From assembly GCA_930367205.1 (NCBI GenBank), contig OV884009.1:32931841-32995840 (forward strand): 64,000 bases of DNA, given 5' to 3'. Both the position numbers and the translations under genes were made by a program. Positions within the stretch are counted from its first letter, which is position 1. Each line of letters opens with the position of its first letter. The stretch is from Acanthosoma haemorrhoidale (Eukaryota > Arthropoda > Insecta > Hemiptera > Acanthosomatidae). Below, one piece after another: positions 29,126 to 40,802 of the stretch. The notes beneath the pieces were generated by a model. It ran no database searches, was not told where the DNA came from, and was given only the letters and a program-made list of their open reading frames with translations.

Positions 29126-31069
29126 GGTGTTTACCTACTAACAAGAATCAAGCACATTTATTTATTCTGCTTTACTAATAATAATTAATTAAATCCCGCC
29201 GAATAATTTTGAGGCCGAATCGAAAACTTTTGTCCACCTAATTTGTGCACCTGTCCCACTGAAACCCGTTAAAGTAGGTGACGAAAAGAAAAGTCTGCGC
29301 ATTCACTGCACCGCCATGTTACGGTTTCTTATGACGGTTTTTCTTACAATAGCCCTCCAATAAACCTCATTCCTTGTTAACACACACTTCGATTTATTCA
29401 AATTATATATTATATACTAGACAGTTCCCAAATACAATTTATACTGTGGAGTAACTGAGGTTTTAGTTTTTATTGTGTTGCCAAGTTCAACGCATAGTTT
29501 TGATCCCAAAGCCGTAGTAGGGCTAAATATCTTTAGTTTAGTGACTACTCTGAACCTCATCCTCATTAGGGTGATAATGATAATGTTCTGAATAGCAAAT
29601 TATTTCTCGAATGTTTCTACCTTCTTGTGGTTCCTAATTTTGGAAATATTAGTTCCCCTGTGTATTTAATTACATTACAAATCTACGAATTATTTGTAAT
29701 TATAAAGTATCAAGTACCATTAACGCCTGTATCCAGATTATAAAAAGAACCCCACAATATAGCGAGGTAAGTAATTATTCTTATGCGTAGGGCACCTTTG
29801 TCGACATATTCGTAAGTGGAAATGGTCCGTTGTCCTGGCGATAGGAGAAAAGGGAGAGTCCTTGCTCCTATAGAGAGGAGTCGATTAAAGCAAAGCCCGC
29901 CTAAGATAAGAAAAAGGGGAAAAGGTAAAAAATGAAGATGGATCTTTAAAGGAACAAAAAAAGCAATTAACATTTCTCTTCCCTTCTCTGCTCAGTATAG
30001 GAAATAATTAACAAGTGGAATAAATAAAAAAAAGAAAAGGTTTTCTTTTTCTTGATGAAATGGAGAGAATTAAGGAGACATTGTTAAGGAAGTACTTCTT
30101 AGTTCTTATGGACATTTGGGTTTTCATTAGGCTCAACACTTCTCTTTATTAGTATTTCAGTCTGTCTTATTCTCTTCACTCTTCTCCACCTCTTATTTGG
30201 AATAGTTTAACAACTTTTGAATAAACGACATTTGGGAAACGAACAGGTGATATATCGAGCCAAAACAGAATGCGGAATTAACTATTGTGGTTTTCCAGCG
30301 AATAATAAACTTTTCAAGCACTAAAAAAGAATATTTTAAATTTTTTTTAATATTTTATATGTTTATTAATTAATTTTTAAGATAAATTTTATTCAGGTGT
30401 TAATTGCTACAACAAACATTTATTTAGTAACACGAATAGAAAATAAATTAAACTTCTTAATTTGAGGATTGGTGGCATCGCTATTTTCTTCTGTACTGTT
30501 TTTTGAACCTACTGAACTACTGTCTATTATACACTAAATTTTTAAAAAATATAAATAACCATAATTATGTAAATAGAAAGGGAAGAAACATTATATGTCC
30601 GTCCCTGTTGTCTAGTGGTGTATGCTGACTACCATACTGCGCCCTCTTCTCCCCGGCTTGACCAATGATTTTTTCTTTGGGGAAGGGATCTGGTAGGGGT
30701 CGTCTCAGCCTCGTGAGGATAAATGAGCAGCTACGAGAATAAAGAAGAAGCGAAACCGATTGAAAAAGCGAATTTAAGGTTGAGAGGTAACTCACCTAGT
30801 TTGATCACACCTCGGCACCACCAACAGACTTATCCTCATCATAAGATGTTGTGCTATCGGATTTTTTTTCTACGTTTGAGTGAACAGTTAGCTACCCACC
30901 TACCGATGAGCAGTGGTCAGAATTTAAGGTTGTTTCTGCTTGTAGCGACCGCTAACTACATGAGATAAATTACCCTCTACTCTATTGAAGCGAGTTTGTC
31001 ATATATATTGTTAATTATTTAAATACGCAAATAATACAATCAAATAACATAATACTCAAAGGTATGCCA
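29126..31069. other. No gene seen in AT-rich DNA
   Basis: No supported gene, RNA or repeat. Frames near 29710-29973 and 30565-30968 lack motifs. Confidence 0.5.
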
Positions 31070-31147
31070 GTGTAAATATTGTTAAACAATAAATGACGTA
31101 GTTGCAGACGAGTTCACAGGGAAGCAGCAGATACCTCCTTCAAGCTG

Positions 31148-31361
31148 ATTGGCCGAAATAAAACGCCTGCTCATTGGCAGCTTTGGGCTCTATATACTCC
31201 CTGGTCCTCCGACAAAGCATTCAAGCTACGACTCACAACTGGTACTTGCAGCTGCACTAATGTTTCTAAATATTGCCTCATCGTTTACGAAACCCTGTAC
31301 ACTTCTATATCCTTACTATGCTACCTTTAGTCTGGTGTTACCAGACCCCACACCTTCTTAG
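31148..31361 (+). promoter_or_regulatory. Promoter-like block with a short ORF
   Basis: Two inverted CCAAT boxes (ATTGG at 31148-31152 and 31173-31177) precede a TATA-like element TATATACTCC at 31191. An initiator-like GCATTC follows, with its A at 31219, 28 bases from the TATA start. The first ATG after that, at 31260, opens a 33-codon frame ending at 31361. This arrangement is typical of an animal pol II promoter. It could drive an unrecognised small gene or be the promoter part of a solo LTR; I found no paired LTR, primer-binding site or polyadenylation end to decide. Confidence 0.4.
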
Positions 31362-31693
31362 TGGGATTCTCTGGATTCGTGCTAAAACTATGACATCCTT
31401 GGAAAGGATACCTTGCAGACGACGATCTCTGGGACCCTAGTAGCGTCTCCACCAAAGGTCCAGTCTGCCTCTTTTTGGTTCACATTCGCCTTTAGGATCC
31501 GGATGGTTTTCGCGTTCCCTCAAATACCTCGTGTGAACTCATGGTCATTCAAAGAACAAGTAAAATCCCTATAATACCTAGTCTGTACGTCTTCTCCTCA
31601 ACATAATGCACTGTCGAGGCACATACCTATTAGATATGGAGTCAGATAGCTCAGTAGTAGTGCAAGGGACTATTGCATGTCACAATGACACTG
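31362..31693. other. Unassigned sequence downstream of the promoter-like block
   Basis: Higher-complexity DNA with no open frame of note. Near 31648 ATAGCTCAGTAGTAG resembles a tRNA A box but no B box follows at the right distance. Confidence 0.4.
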
Positions 31694-32056
31694 CCCTTTA
31701 GTTCCCGAAAGGATTATAGGGATGTGTGGCCCAGTCTAATGACTGAGCTAGGGGATTAGGGTGGTTGTATAAGGTTATATGGAATTTCATAAACTTGGAA
31801 GGGATGAGTTCAAAAATGTAGGGTATATTAAGGTCGTTATGGAGGGCTTTGTTGTGGGCGTAAGAAGAGGCATTGACTATTGTTCTCAGGACGTTTGATT
31901 AAACGGATTGGATGCGTTTGATAATCGACTTTTTTGCTGTCCCCCATAGCGCTATTCTATTCCATAAGTCCAGATTGGCTTAAGTATAACTTTGTAAGCT
32001 AGTAATTTATTTTCTATTGAGAGATGGGATGTCTGTAAAGTTGTCCACAGCGCTCT
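31694..32056 (-). mobile_element. Jockey fragment lacking the 3' tail
   Basis: On the minus strand this matches the ORF2 C-terminal coding region (thumb and C-terminal part), ending near the PPRRLK-coding segment. Both the 5' part and the whole 3' untranslated region are missing, so it is an internal remnant, probably cut by later deletion. Confidence 0.8.
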
Positions 32057-33881
32057 TCATTTTAACATATTCTTCCGGAGGAGCTAGGAATCCAATCTAG
32101 ATTGTCCGTAGTTAGAGTAGCCATGTGCGAAACTCCCTAAGCCACAAGGTGGCATTATTACATAGTTCATTATAAAAAAGAACAACAATGGCTTTGGTAG
32201 CAGGTCAATTTTGGTTGTGACCTTCATAGACTTTTCAACACTTTCTTCGTCACCAGGACTAGTACTACTAGACCCCCTACACTGCTCATTGGCCACTACT
32301 GGATGGAGATCCAGGGACCTGAACACTTCAAGATTCCCAAAAGTGCAACAAGAAGGCAACCATATTCGAATTGATCTAGCCTAAAAGCTACAAAATAGTA
32401 ATAGTGATGTTCCCACAGCCCGTACTTCGGTCTCTGTCAGTGAGTAGGAGAACACAGTTTATTAGTTTTACGAGGCCACTATGATTAATAGGTCTATTAG
32501 TGTCACTGGATATAACTGTTTTAAAAAGCTAAAATACTGAGAACTAAAAAACATTGAAATCGGCTGGAACGATACCAACAATTTAAGAAAACCATTAAAT
32601 GCATTTTGGTGTTTCTGTATTTAATCTGCAGATCAGGGTAAAACTTATAAATTGAACATCTTCCAAACTGCCACTTGAGAAAATACGTCAAGTCATTAAA
32701 AGTGTATTCCTAATTTTTATTTCAGCCTCAGTTTTATATAGAATGAGTATGTTTTACTCAGTGTTTTACGAAGTTCCATATAAATCCCCGATATAGGAGA
32801 AGTTAATAGTAAGCATATGAAGAATAATTGAGAACTGCAAATTAATTAATAATTAAAACAAAAATAAATTATTTCATGTTGAGTAGGGTAACAAATTAAA
32901 TAATTTGACGTCGTGAATAATAATTTTTAGTATGTGCTTTAGAGGGATATTATTGAAAAAATTGATTGTGACTACCTTCAAAATTGTATTCGCAATCAAT
33001 CAAAGCTGGTTTGATTCTTTTTTAGAGGGGGGCGGGATTCAAGTGCCTTTTTTCCTCGCCCCAAATTTGCGTCAGTACAACAATTAATTAACGTCATATA
33101 GATAAAGCTCTGTTCAGATCCACGCTAGATCCCCAGCTACATATGTAACAAAACACTTGTTATTACCTCTCCTATTGATATAACTGCCATGATCGATCAA
33201 TACAAAGCAGGTGGATGATAACGGACTCTAAATGAAACATCACCTAATTGCTCTACCCAGTATCAGTTATGTCTGTGGGGTTGTCTAGCGATTAAGATCC
33301 TATCAGAATAATTGGTTCCGTCATGTTCCTATGACAATATGATTATGATAAATTATTCCTATTAGACAAAACTTCGTTATATAAAACAAAGATAGTTTTA
33401 CGACTTGTACAGTTCCTGCCTAACGTGGATGTCGCTACCGAAATTCACTTCTTACTTATAAGCTGCTTAAACAAGTGACACATCTCCAGCTGTAAGATGA
33501 AGATAACACGTTAATTGAATAGTTGATTAACAATGAAGGGTGACATCTTACGTTAAAAATAAATATTAATGCTTAAGTTCAATACAAACCGTTGGAATAT
33601 TTTTAAAATCACTAAAAACGAAATACGTTGCCAAACAATTATTTTAAACTAGAGGTTATATTATTATTCACATTGACAGAAAGAATTTTAAGGTCGTTGC
33701 AACACTTGATAATCTAACAACAACAAAACATGTAAACATTACTTATTTACGTTGTGAATAAAACTCCCGGTTCTAATCAATGTTTATTTTTAATTACCTT
33801 TTATAATTAAGAAATAATATCAATTTAGTTTATCTTTTCACATTGAGAAAAGAGTGTTCTTGTTGAATAATCTTTTAAAAT
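32057..33881. other. No gene seen in AT-rich DNA
   Basis: No supported coding region. The 91-codon minus frame at 32084-32359 has no motif I recognise. Confidence 0.5.
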
Positions 33882-35645
33882 ATGCTTAAAAATACTCAAC
33901 TAAGTAAAATTGAGCAACAACGAATAATCGACTTACAAACTAGGATTACACAAATTGCAGATGAGTTAAACCGCTCATAAGGTTTGGTTAACAACTTTTT
34001 GAATTCAGCTCCAGAAAAGGAGGTAAAAAATAAAAGAACTGGGAGGCCTCCAAGATTTTTCGGTAATGTGAAACGCACCGTTTTGAGAGAAATATCGAGA
34101 AACGGTGCTTCTGCTGTCCAGATTGTGAGGCGATCTAGCCTAGGAGATGCAAGCTCAGAGCTGAAAGCAGGTATTTATTATATCGTGTATTTGTAATAAA
34201 ACCGCAGCTCAAAAAACATCGCTTACAACAGCGCTATCACAACACATATTGTGTTCGTAAGCGACCCTCACTCGACGTTGAGTGGAAAAGAAGAGTGGGA
34301 AACGCCACGGAATACCAAAGACAAATCCAACGAAGAAATTCAGAATTCGTCTCTACTTACCTCTACTGAAGCAAAATGTTCCCACATTACCTTCACCCAC
34401 TACCGCAAGTCTTGTTCACTAGTTTAATTTCATTCCATTCATCTCCCTGTATCCGAGATAGTACGGTACTTAGGCTTCCATCTCGACAAACAGTTGACCT
34501 GGCTAACCCACATACGAGACTAAAAAGACAAGAACTGAACAGACGGTGTAGACAACTGTACAGACTACTTCTAAGGATATCCCATCTCTCCAAAAAAAAA
34601 AAATTAATAATATACAAAGTTATATTTAAGCCAACCTGGTCTTGCGGAATAGAGGTATGGGGTACAGCAAATAAGTCAAACATCAAGCGTATCCAATCCA
34701 TTCAATCAAAAGTCCTGAGAACAGTAGTAAATGCCCCTTATTAGGTCAACAACCAAACCCTTTATAACGATCTTTATATACCTTACCTTCTCTCCTCAAG
34801 TTCATAAAATTCCATAGCAACCTATCCAACCACCCTAATCCTGTGCACACTCGTTAGACAGCGCCACTCATAGCTATAAACCTCCTCGGAGACTAAAACG
34901 GCAGTGGCCTCGTGACCTGCTATAAATACGTGACAGTGGGAGTCCTGGCAATGGCCAGTTTCTCCAATCATGTCCTGAGGAGCTGTGGCTCTAGCGCTCT
35001 TCATCAGCCTCCACTGGCTCGTATCCGGTGAAGAGGCGGACGGAGGAGCGTTAGGGACTTTCCGAAACTTCCTCTTTAACATGCGAGGGAGGTGACAACC
35101 ATGTGGATTTGGGAGCTCTTTCTGGACTGTTTGTAAATATTTTATGTTTGAGCGAGTGAATGAAAATAGTAAATATGGTACGAATGAGAAAATGTATCAC
35201 AATTACTTATCGCCCAATAAGGCAGATTGTAATTTTACGACAATAAATATTTTTGCTGGCATATACAACGGCGCTAGGTTGCTGAAAAACATAGCCAGGA
35301 AAGCCAAATTTGGTCCAGAGTCATTTTTAGTTACTAAAAGTTTAATCTTGATGGCCCCGACAGTTTCATTTACTTCTGGCACGGCCCAAGAAAGGAATTA
35401 ATAAAATTGTCGCGAAGGTCACATTGGGGTGGTGGAGTAATGGTATGTGCTGCTTTCAATGAAAAGGGAACTTCTCACATCAGGTTCATTACTGGCAAAA
35501 TGAAAGGTGTTATCTATCAAAAAGTGTAGGAAGAATTTCATCTGCCGGTTTTTAAATTATTAGAAGGATATAATTCATTTTCCAACAAAATAACGCACCG
35601 AATCACACAAAACAAGGATTTGAGGCTTTCAGCACAGGTCTGTAC
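33882..35645 (+). pseudogene. Decayed Tc1-like transposase, split by a Jockey insertion
   Basis: The left part (33882-34340) starts with an ATG and a helix-turn-helix region (LSKIEQQRIIDLQTRITQIA). An in-frame TAA follows at 33978, then the conserved linker TGRPPRFFGNVKRTVLREIS (about 34041-34100), typical of Tc1 transposases. The right part (35248-35645) has FNLDGPDSFIYFWHGPRKE, HWGGGVMVCAAF and FITGKMKG, the catalytic-core signature. The first catalytic Asp position reads Tyr followed by a stop. The second catalytic block reads QQNNAPNHT where the family has QQDNAPxHT, so that Asp is lost too. The Jockey fragment at 34365-35247 separates the halves. Terminal repeats were not found. Confidence 0.75.
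34365..35247 (+). mobile_element. Jockey 3' fragment inside a Tc1-like relic
   Basis: Begins in the ORF2 reverse transcriptase thumb coding region (TGAAGCAAAATGTTCCC) and runs through the ORF2 C-terminus and 3' untranslated region to ACGACAATAAA. The ORF2 part is frameshifted. No clear duplication remains at its borders. Confidence 0.85.
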
Positions 35646-37389
35646 ATTTTTAACTTATAACTTAATTGTTAAAAGAAAACATTGGTTTTAAGCTTGTTTA
35701 TGTAATAGTTTTGAATTAAATTTTCGTTCCGCTTAAAATTACTGAAAGGCAGTAAAGAAGTTTTAAGTTCATACTGCTTTAATAAAAACTGCAAGGTTTT
35801 GTTTATTTATTAAAACTTGTAACTATCAAAATTTGTAATAATAATAAAAAAAATCATTGTACGTACCTGATCGTAACTCATAATGATGATCAACAAATTT
35901 AGATGGATAGATACACAAAAAATGTATTATCATCTTTTTACATATTCTTTGAGAGTTAAAAATATTTATACACGTGTGATAGTATTCCTTATCATGTTAT
36001 ATCTTGTATAATTTTAATAGTTAACTAACATTTTCAAATAGCCGAAAAAATAAATAAAAACAGGGTAAAATAAATTAAAAAATAAAAAAATCAAATAAAT
36101 AGATTAGTTTGTTTATAAAATTAATAAACAGATTAAAAATGAAAACTATTCATTAAACCATTCATACACATTCATTGTGTTTAAAATAATACTTAGGTGA
36201 ATTTCAAAAATAGTAGACTCAGCGAAATGATTTATGTTTTCATGGACGTATCTCCTCAGTGAACTATCATTTCCTATTTTCTGACTTAAAGGATTACCTG
36301 ATTTATTTGTATACCTGAATAAGTGTTCATTTACAAGCATGTATAACGAGTGAATCCACTTATAATTGACATGCACAGATTTTAAATATGCTGAAGTATA
36401 TTGTAATTAAATCGGTGGGTAGAACTCCATGCTGGAAAGGAATTTGTAAGAATGGAACGGATTTCTATTTCGGATAAGATTTGCTTCTAAACCGTTCTGG
36501 AAATTTCTTCGCAGTATTAATGAGAATGTTGTTGATGATTTGGGGTCATCTTTTTTTGAAAATTAACACTTCAGTTTTGTGCTTAATTTTTATGATCATT
36601 ACATGTCTACCTCCAGTGCCCGAGGGTGTTTTTGTTTATAACCTTCAAACTTATTAGATCAACCCAATTGTCAACGGGTCTTTGAATAATCTCCTTACAG
36701 TAAGTGGAGCTACCACCGCACACGAGTAATAGAAAACAGCAGTCATAAATTGCTGACTGATTGCCGTGACCGGTAAGTAAAGCCCATTAATTTGATTGAT
36801 GCAAGTGGTTAGGCCGAACAAGCGAACGATGAGCCAGATACTGTGCGGTAGCTGTCAATAGGGAATGCGCAAACTAGCATTCCATGACTGAATGCAATGA
36901 GTACAGTTGTGCCTTGCACCGCGTGCATTGGCCATATCTATGCTGCACTCGGGCCACATACACATTCCCACAGCATGGAGCACGCTTAGGCCATTAGAAT
37001 GCTCTTTTATTTTATTTGAGTGGGCAGCTATGAATTCGTCGATTTTATACAAATTGAGAGCCTAAAATGTGAATGTGAATAGCACATTCATTCATAATAG
37101 ACTATTCACACAGCGCATTATAAGTAGTATTTAAAATATTGTCAAGATCGGGAACCACGTAACTCCCGGGGGCTCAACTAACTTCTATGCCACGAGTTAC
37201 GTTCCAAATTTGGCTGAAAATTATTAATAATTGTAAATAACTGAGGGTCTAATACCACAGTAAAAAATTCTCATTTAAAAAAAATTACAATATTTTCATA
37301 TAATTTAATATTAAAAAATTTAGTGATCACATTGTGTGCCTTTGTGCGTGTGTGGGGGAATTGCATCGCTTGGAGAGTTTGGACGTCCA
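35646..37389. other. No gene seen in AT-rich DNA
   Basis: No supported feature. The longest frame (36146-36376, minus, 76 codons) and the 65-codon minus frame at 36855-37052 have no recognisable motif. Confidence 0.5.
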
Positions 37390-37525
37390 GATAATCATAG
37401 ACCTAGAAAGTGAAGTTTTATTAACCAATAATTAATTAATGAAATTTATTATTATGTATGTTATGTAATTTGAAGAATATCATACATTGTGATAAATAAA
37501 ATTAATTTTTTTTTTAATTACGTTT
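37390..37525 (+). repeat. Direct repeat, left copy
   Basis: Begins GATAATCATAGACCTAGAAA and ends in a T-rich tract after GATAAATAAAATTAATT. A similar 135-base copy in the same orientation starts at 38589. Both contain ATTTGAAGAATATCATACA. The pair is about 1.2 kb apart. Confidence 0.75.
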
Positions 37526-37542
37526 GAAAGGTTGTCAATCAC

Positions 37543-37590
37543 GGGATGGTAGCTCAGTTGATAGGGCCTCCAACTTTTTGACTGTCAATT
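37543..37590 (+). other. tRNA-like 5' half
   Basis: GGGATGGTAGCTCAGTTGAT followed by AGGGCCTCCAAC looks like the acceptor and D-arm part of a tRNA with a good A box. There is no T arm or B box after it, so it is a truncated tRNA-derived piece. Confidence 0.35.
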
Positions 37591-37728
37591 ATAAGTACTT
37601 GTAAACATCTTAAGTACAAACAGATGAGCGTTCATTTAACTGAGTGAATTAATTAAATGAGTTGTAATTTAATAATGTGAATTCATTGAATCTGATGTTG
37701 TAATAAGTACTCTTTGAGTAGAGACACT

Positions 37729-38219
37729 TTTTTTTTTTAAATCAACAACAATTTTTATAAAATAAAATTGCAATCTTCCTTATTAGGCAATAAGTAATTG
37801 AGATAAATGTTATCATTCATACCATAGTTACAATTCATTATTCACACGCTCGTTCATACAATATTTACAAACAGCCCAGAGGCTCCCCAAGTCCACAAGG
37901 TTGTCACCTCGCTTGCATGCGAAGGAGGAAGCGGAGTCTTGGGAACTCCCCCACGCTCCTACGTCAGCCGCGTCACTGGATAAGAGCCAGCGGAGGCTGA
38001 CCAAGAGCGCGAGAGGCACAGACGCTCAGGACATGATTAGAGAAACTGGCCATTGCCAAGACTCCCACTATCACTTGATTATAGCAGGTCACGAGGCCAC
38101 TGCCGTTTTAATCTCCAAGGAGGATTATAGGGGTGAGTGGTGCAGTGCAATGACTGTGCTAGGGAATTAGGGTGGTTGGATAGGTTACTATGGAATTTTA
38201 TGAACTTGGAAGGGATGAG
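37729..38219 (-). mobile_element. Jockey 3' fragment with 14-bp target-site duplication
   Basis: A 491-base minus-strand copy of the ORF2 end and 3' untranslated region, starting with a T run at its 3' end. TGAGTAGAGACACT is repeated exactly at 37715-37728 and 38220-38233. It inserted between the two direct repeats of 37390 and 38589. Confidence 0.9.
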
Positions 38220-38588
38220 TGAGTAGAGACACTAAAAAATAAACTAAGGCCCGTAGTAACGTACTATAAATCTATGTCTAAAAGCATGTGTCAAGTGAGT
38301 ATACTCATGGTAAGGTTGGTTTCGCGTCAATCGACATTGCTCCATTCAGAATCTTATAGTTAGTTGTACGATACGCCGCCTGTTATGTTTGCTTTAGCGT
38401 ATTTACACCTCAGTCAACTTCATTCGGCTGTGAATCCCCCCCTTGTGCAAAGAACGCTTAAGCCTCTGAGTTCTACTGTAAGTATGGCATACTAATCGCA
38501 CCGGGGATCTGTTTTGTCACCATTTACACCCTAGTTATATTTTATAAATACTTATTCTTGTAAGTTCTTTTTTAAATTTTATCGTGGA

Positions 38589-38723
38589 GATAATCATAGA
38601 CCTAGAAAGTGAAGAAACAAGTTTTATTCACTAAATTGATGAAATTTATTTTCAATTATGTATGCTACGTAATTTGAAGAATATCATACAATATGATAAA
38701 TAAAATGAATTTTTTTTTTTTAA
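38589..38723 (+). repeat. Direct repeat, right copy
   Basis: Second copy of the 37390-37525 repeat, with a few substitutions and a short insertion (AAGAAACAAGTT). Without the later Jockey insertion the two copies would be about 570 bases apart. Confidence 0.75.
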
Positions 38724-38740
38724 TCATTTATTTCTTTTCT

Positions 38741-38815
38741 TGGTATGAATGAGAGCATATATCACAATTAATTATTGCCCAATAAAGCAGATTATAATTT
38801 TATCATAATAACGTT
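38741..38815 (+). mobile_element. Jockey tail fragment
   Basis: Only the last 75 bases of the family are present, from GGTATGAATGAGAGCATATA to TTTTATCATAATAACG, directly after the right direct repeat. Confidence 0.75.
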
Positions 38816-40659
38816 TATACATATATATTTCTTTTCTAATGACTTCTGATTTTTAATGTACGAAACGAACCCAATAAATGTCCACCGACAACTAAAACTC
38901 GCCAAAGAAGGTTACGTGTCCCCTTATACCCTTAGACTTATTCAACTAATTGATCAATGTATCAGTAAATTAGTTTATTATGTTCGTTATTAGTTCTGTT
39001 TAAAATCTAACTGTAAATATCCTATAATCATTTCAATCAAAACTACTTTGACTTATACGGACAACCGAATCCTTACATAGTTGGAATTGCTGGCACGTCA
39101 CGACGATTCCGGATGAACTGTAGTTTAAATTTATCAATTTAAATAAACTGCCATCAAGATAATCCTTCATATGGTTATATTACTATTGTTCACTCGCCAT
39201 CTCGTTCACTGGTTGTATCATTTATTTTCTGTACACAACTGTGAATAAACCAATCTAAAAAATTGAATAGTTCGAAAAAAAAAATAAATTAAATAAGGAT
39301 TTCACATCGTATTGAATAAGCGGTACAATTTCTACTTCGGATATTTTTCTTGAATATCATTGAAATTCTTTTGTGGTTTAGAGAAAGTTCGGAGTTAGCC
39401 AAGAGAAAAATCACAGCCTTTTCTCTTAAATAGCTTCTATTATTTCAGGTACTTATTTGGAAGTAAAGCCTCTCCCTCCAGGCAAAAAAACATTTATGAT
39501 TGTTATAAAGCTTTTTTTCTCTGTTGCCAATACTTTTTTCCTCTTTGGCTTATTAAGAATTCATCAAGTATACAGAATTTGAATAGAGGCAATCCTTGCC
39601 ATTACCTGGGCTAAAGTGGGCCGTGGACTACAAAGTTTGCCTTATCATTGATCAACGATCCCCTTTGTGAGTCAGTGGCTGCGGAAAATGAGATGTCCTC
39701 TTGGCGCAGCTCGCATGTTCGGGGGACGAGGGGGGGTCGGGAGTGTGTGGGGGAAACCGATAGGTTTAAATATCTTATCTCGCCCGTTGTCGTCTGACAA
39801 AAGAGGACCTCCTCGAAAAGGAAAAGGTATAATTGAAGCTTGAATTATTTCTCAAGGTGTACTTTGGCAACGCTGATGTATATGTATCAATAAAGGGGAA
39901 AGGCCCTCGACGCTGAAGACTCTCATCCTTAAGAGCCCCCTCCATAAATATGTATTCCAAACTCCGCCGTGGCTATCGATTTCCCCCCCTCCTAACACCC
40001 CCCCCCCGCAGCAGTAAGGCACAATTAAAATCCCGCTTTCTCTTTACCCCTATGCATTATCAATTTTAAGACCCGGAAAGTTCTGAAATCCATTCATTGA
40101 AAATTGAAATGCGGATCGGACCCACAAGGAGGGTCTGCCCCCTCCCTTTATCAACCCTCTTCTATCGGATTCAACATCCCTTATAAAAACAGATGCTGAT
40201 CAATATTTATTTGTTGTAATGCAGTAGGGCGTTCTGTCAAAACGCAATGGGAAACCACAATGATTAAGTAATTATTGAATTTGTAGTATGTACTCAAGGT
40301 AACTAGTTGAGCGGCCGGTTCCACATACCTCACTGTCAGATTTTTTTTTTGTTTTGCACATAAAGTTTAACATAAATTGTATTTGTATAAATATAACTTA
40401 AACTAATTGAGCTTCAAAGCGGATGTCAGGCCTGGACCTGCCTCCGCATCAGTCTTATAATCAATCAATTATAAATCTTCATTTGTTCTGCGATTCGCCC
40501 GAGGTATGTCTCCTTCCCAGCCCTGGAGTAGTCAAGAGTTTGGGAAAAACTTATTAAACCCGAAATACGTTTTTTTATTAGTTAAAATATCTTACTAAAT
40601 AATAGTGGTATTAGTCCCACTAATAGTAATGGGTAGCTATCTCATCTGTCCTGCGTCGA
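38816..40659. other. No gene; GC-richer block at 39590-40170
   Basis: No coding region is supported. The 39590-40170 block is of higher complexity and contains C and G runs (for example near 39725 and 40000). It is not a copy of another part of the window and may be conserved noncoding DNA. Confidence 0.45.
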
Positions 40660-40802
40660 ATCACATCTGAACCCAGTGTTTAACACTATGACCCCACCAC
40701 CCCTCCCACATCGATGGCAACAGACTGTCGGGGGAAAATTAGGTTAAGAATTAGTATGTATGTTAGTTTTAAGGTTGATCAAAAAGGTGAGCCCCATCAC
40801 CT
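40660..40802 (+). repeat. Dispersed repeat, copy 1
   Basis: Contains CACATCGATGGCAACAGACT followed by GTCGGGGGAAAA and TTAGGTTAAG. The reverse complement of 53643-53795 matches this in order, including the flanking CCAGTGNTTAA-type segment and the GTGAGCCCC end. I cannot name the family. Confidence 0.65.

Noticed and set aside
31070..31690. Solo LTR of an LTR retrotransposon
   Set aside because: There is no matching second copy, TG...CA ends are uncertain, and no target-site duplication is visible; I kept it only as a promoter-like block.
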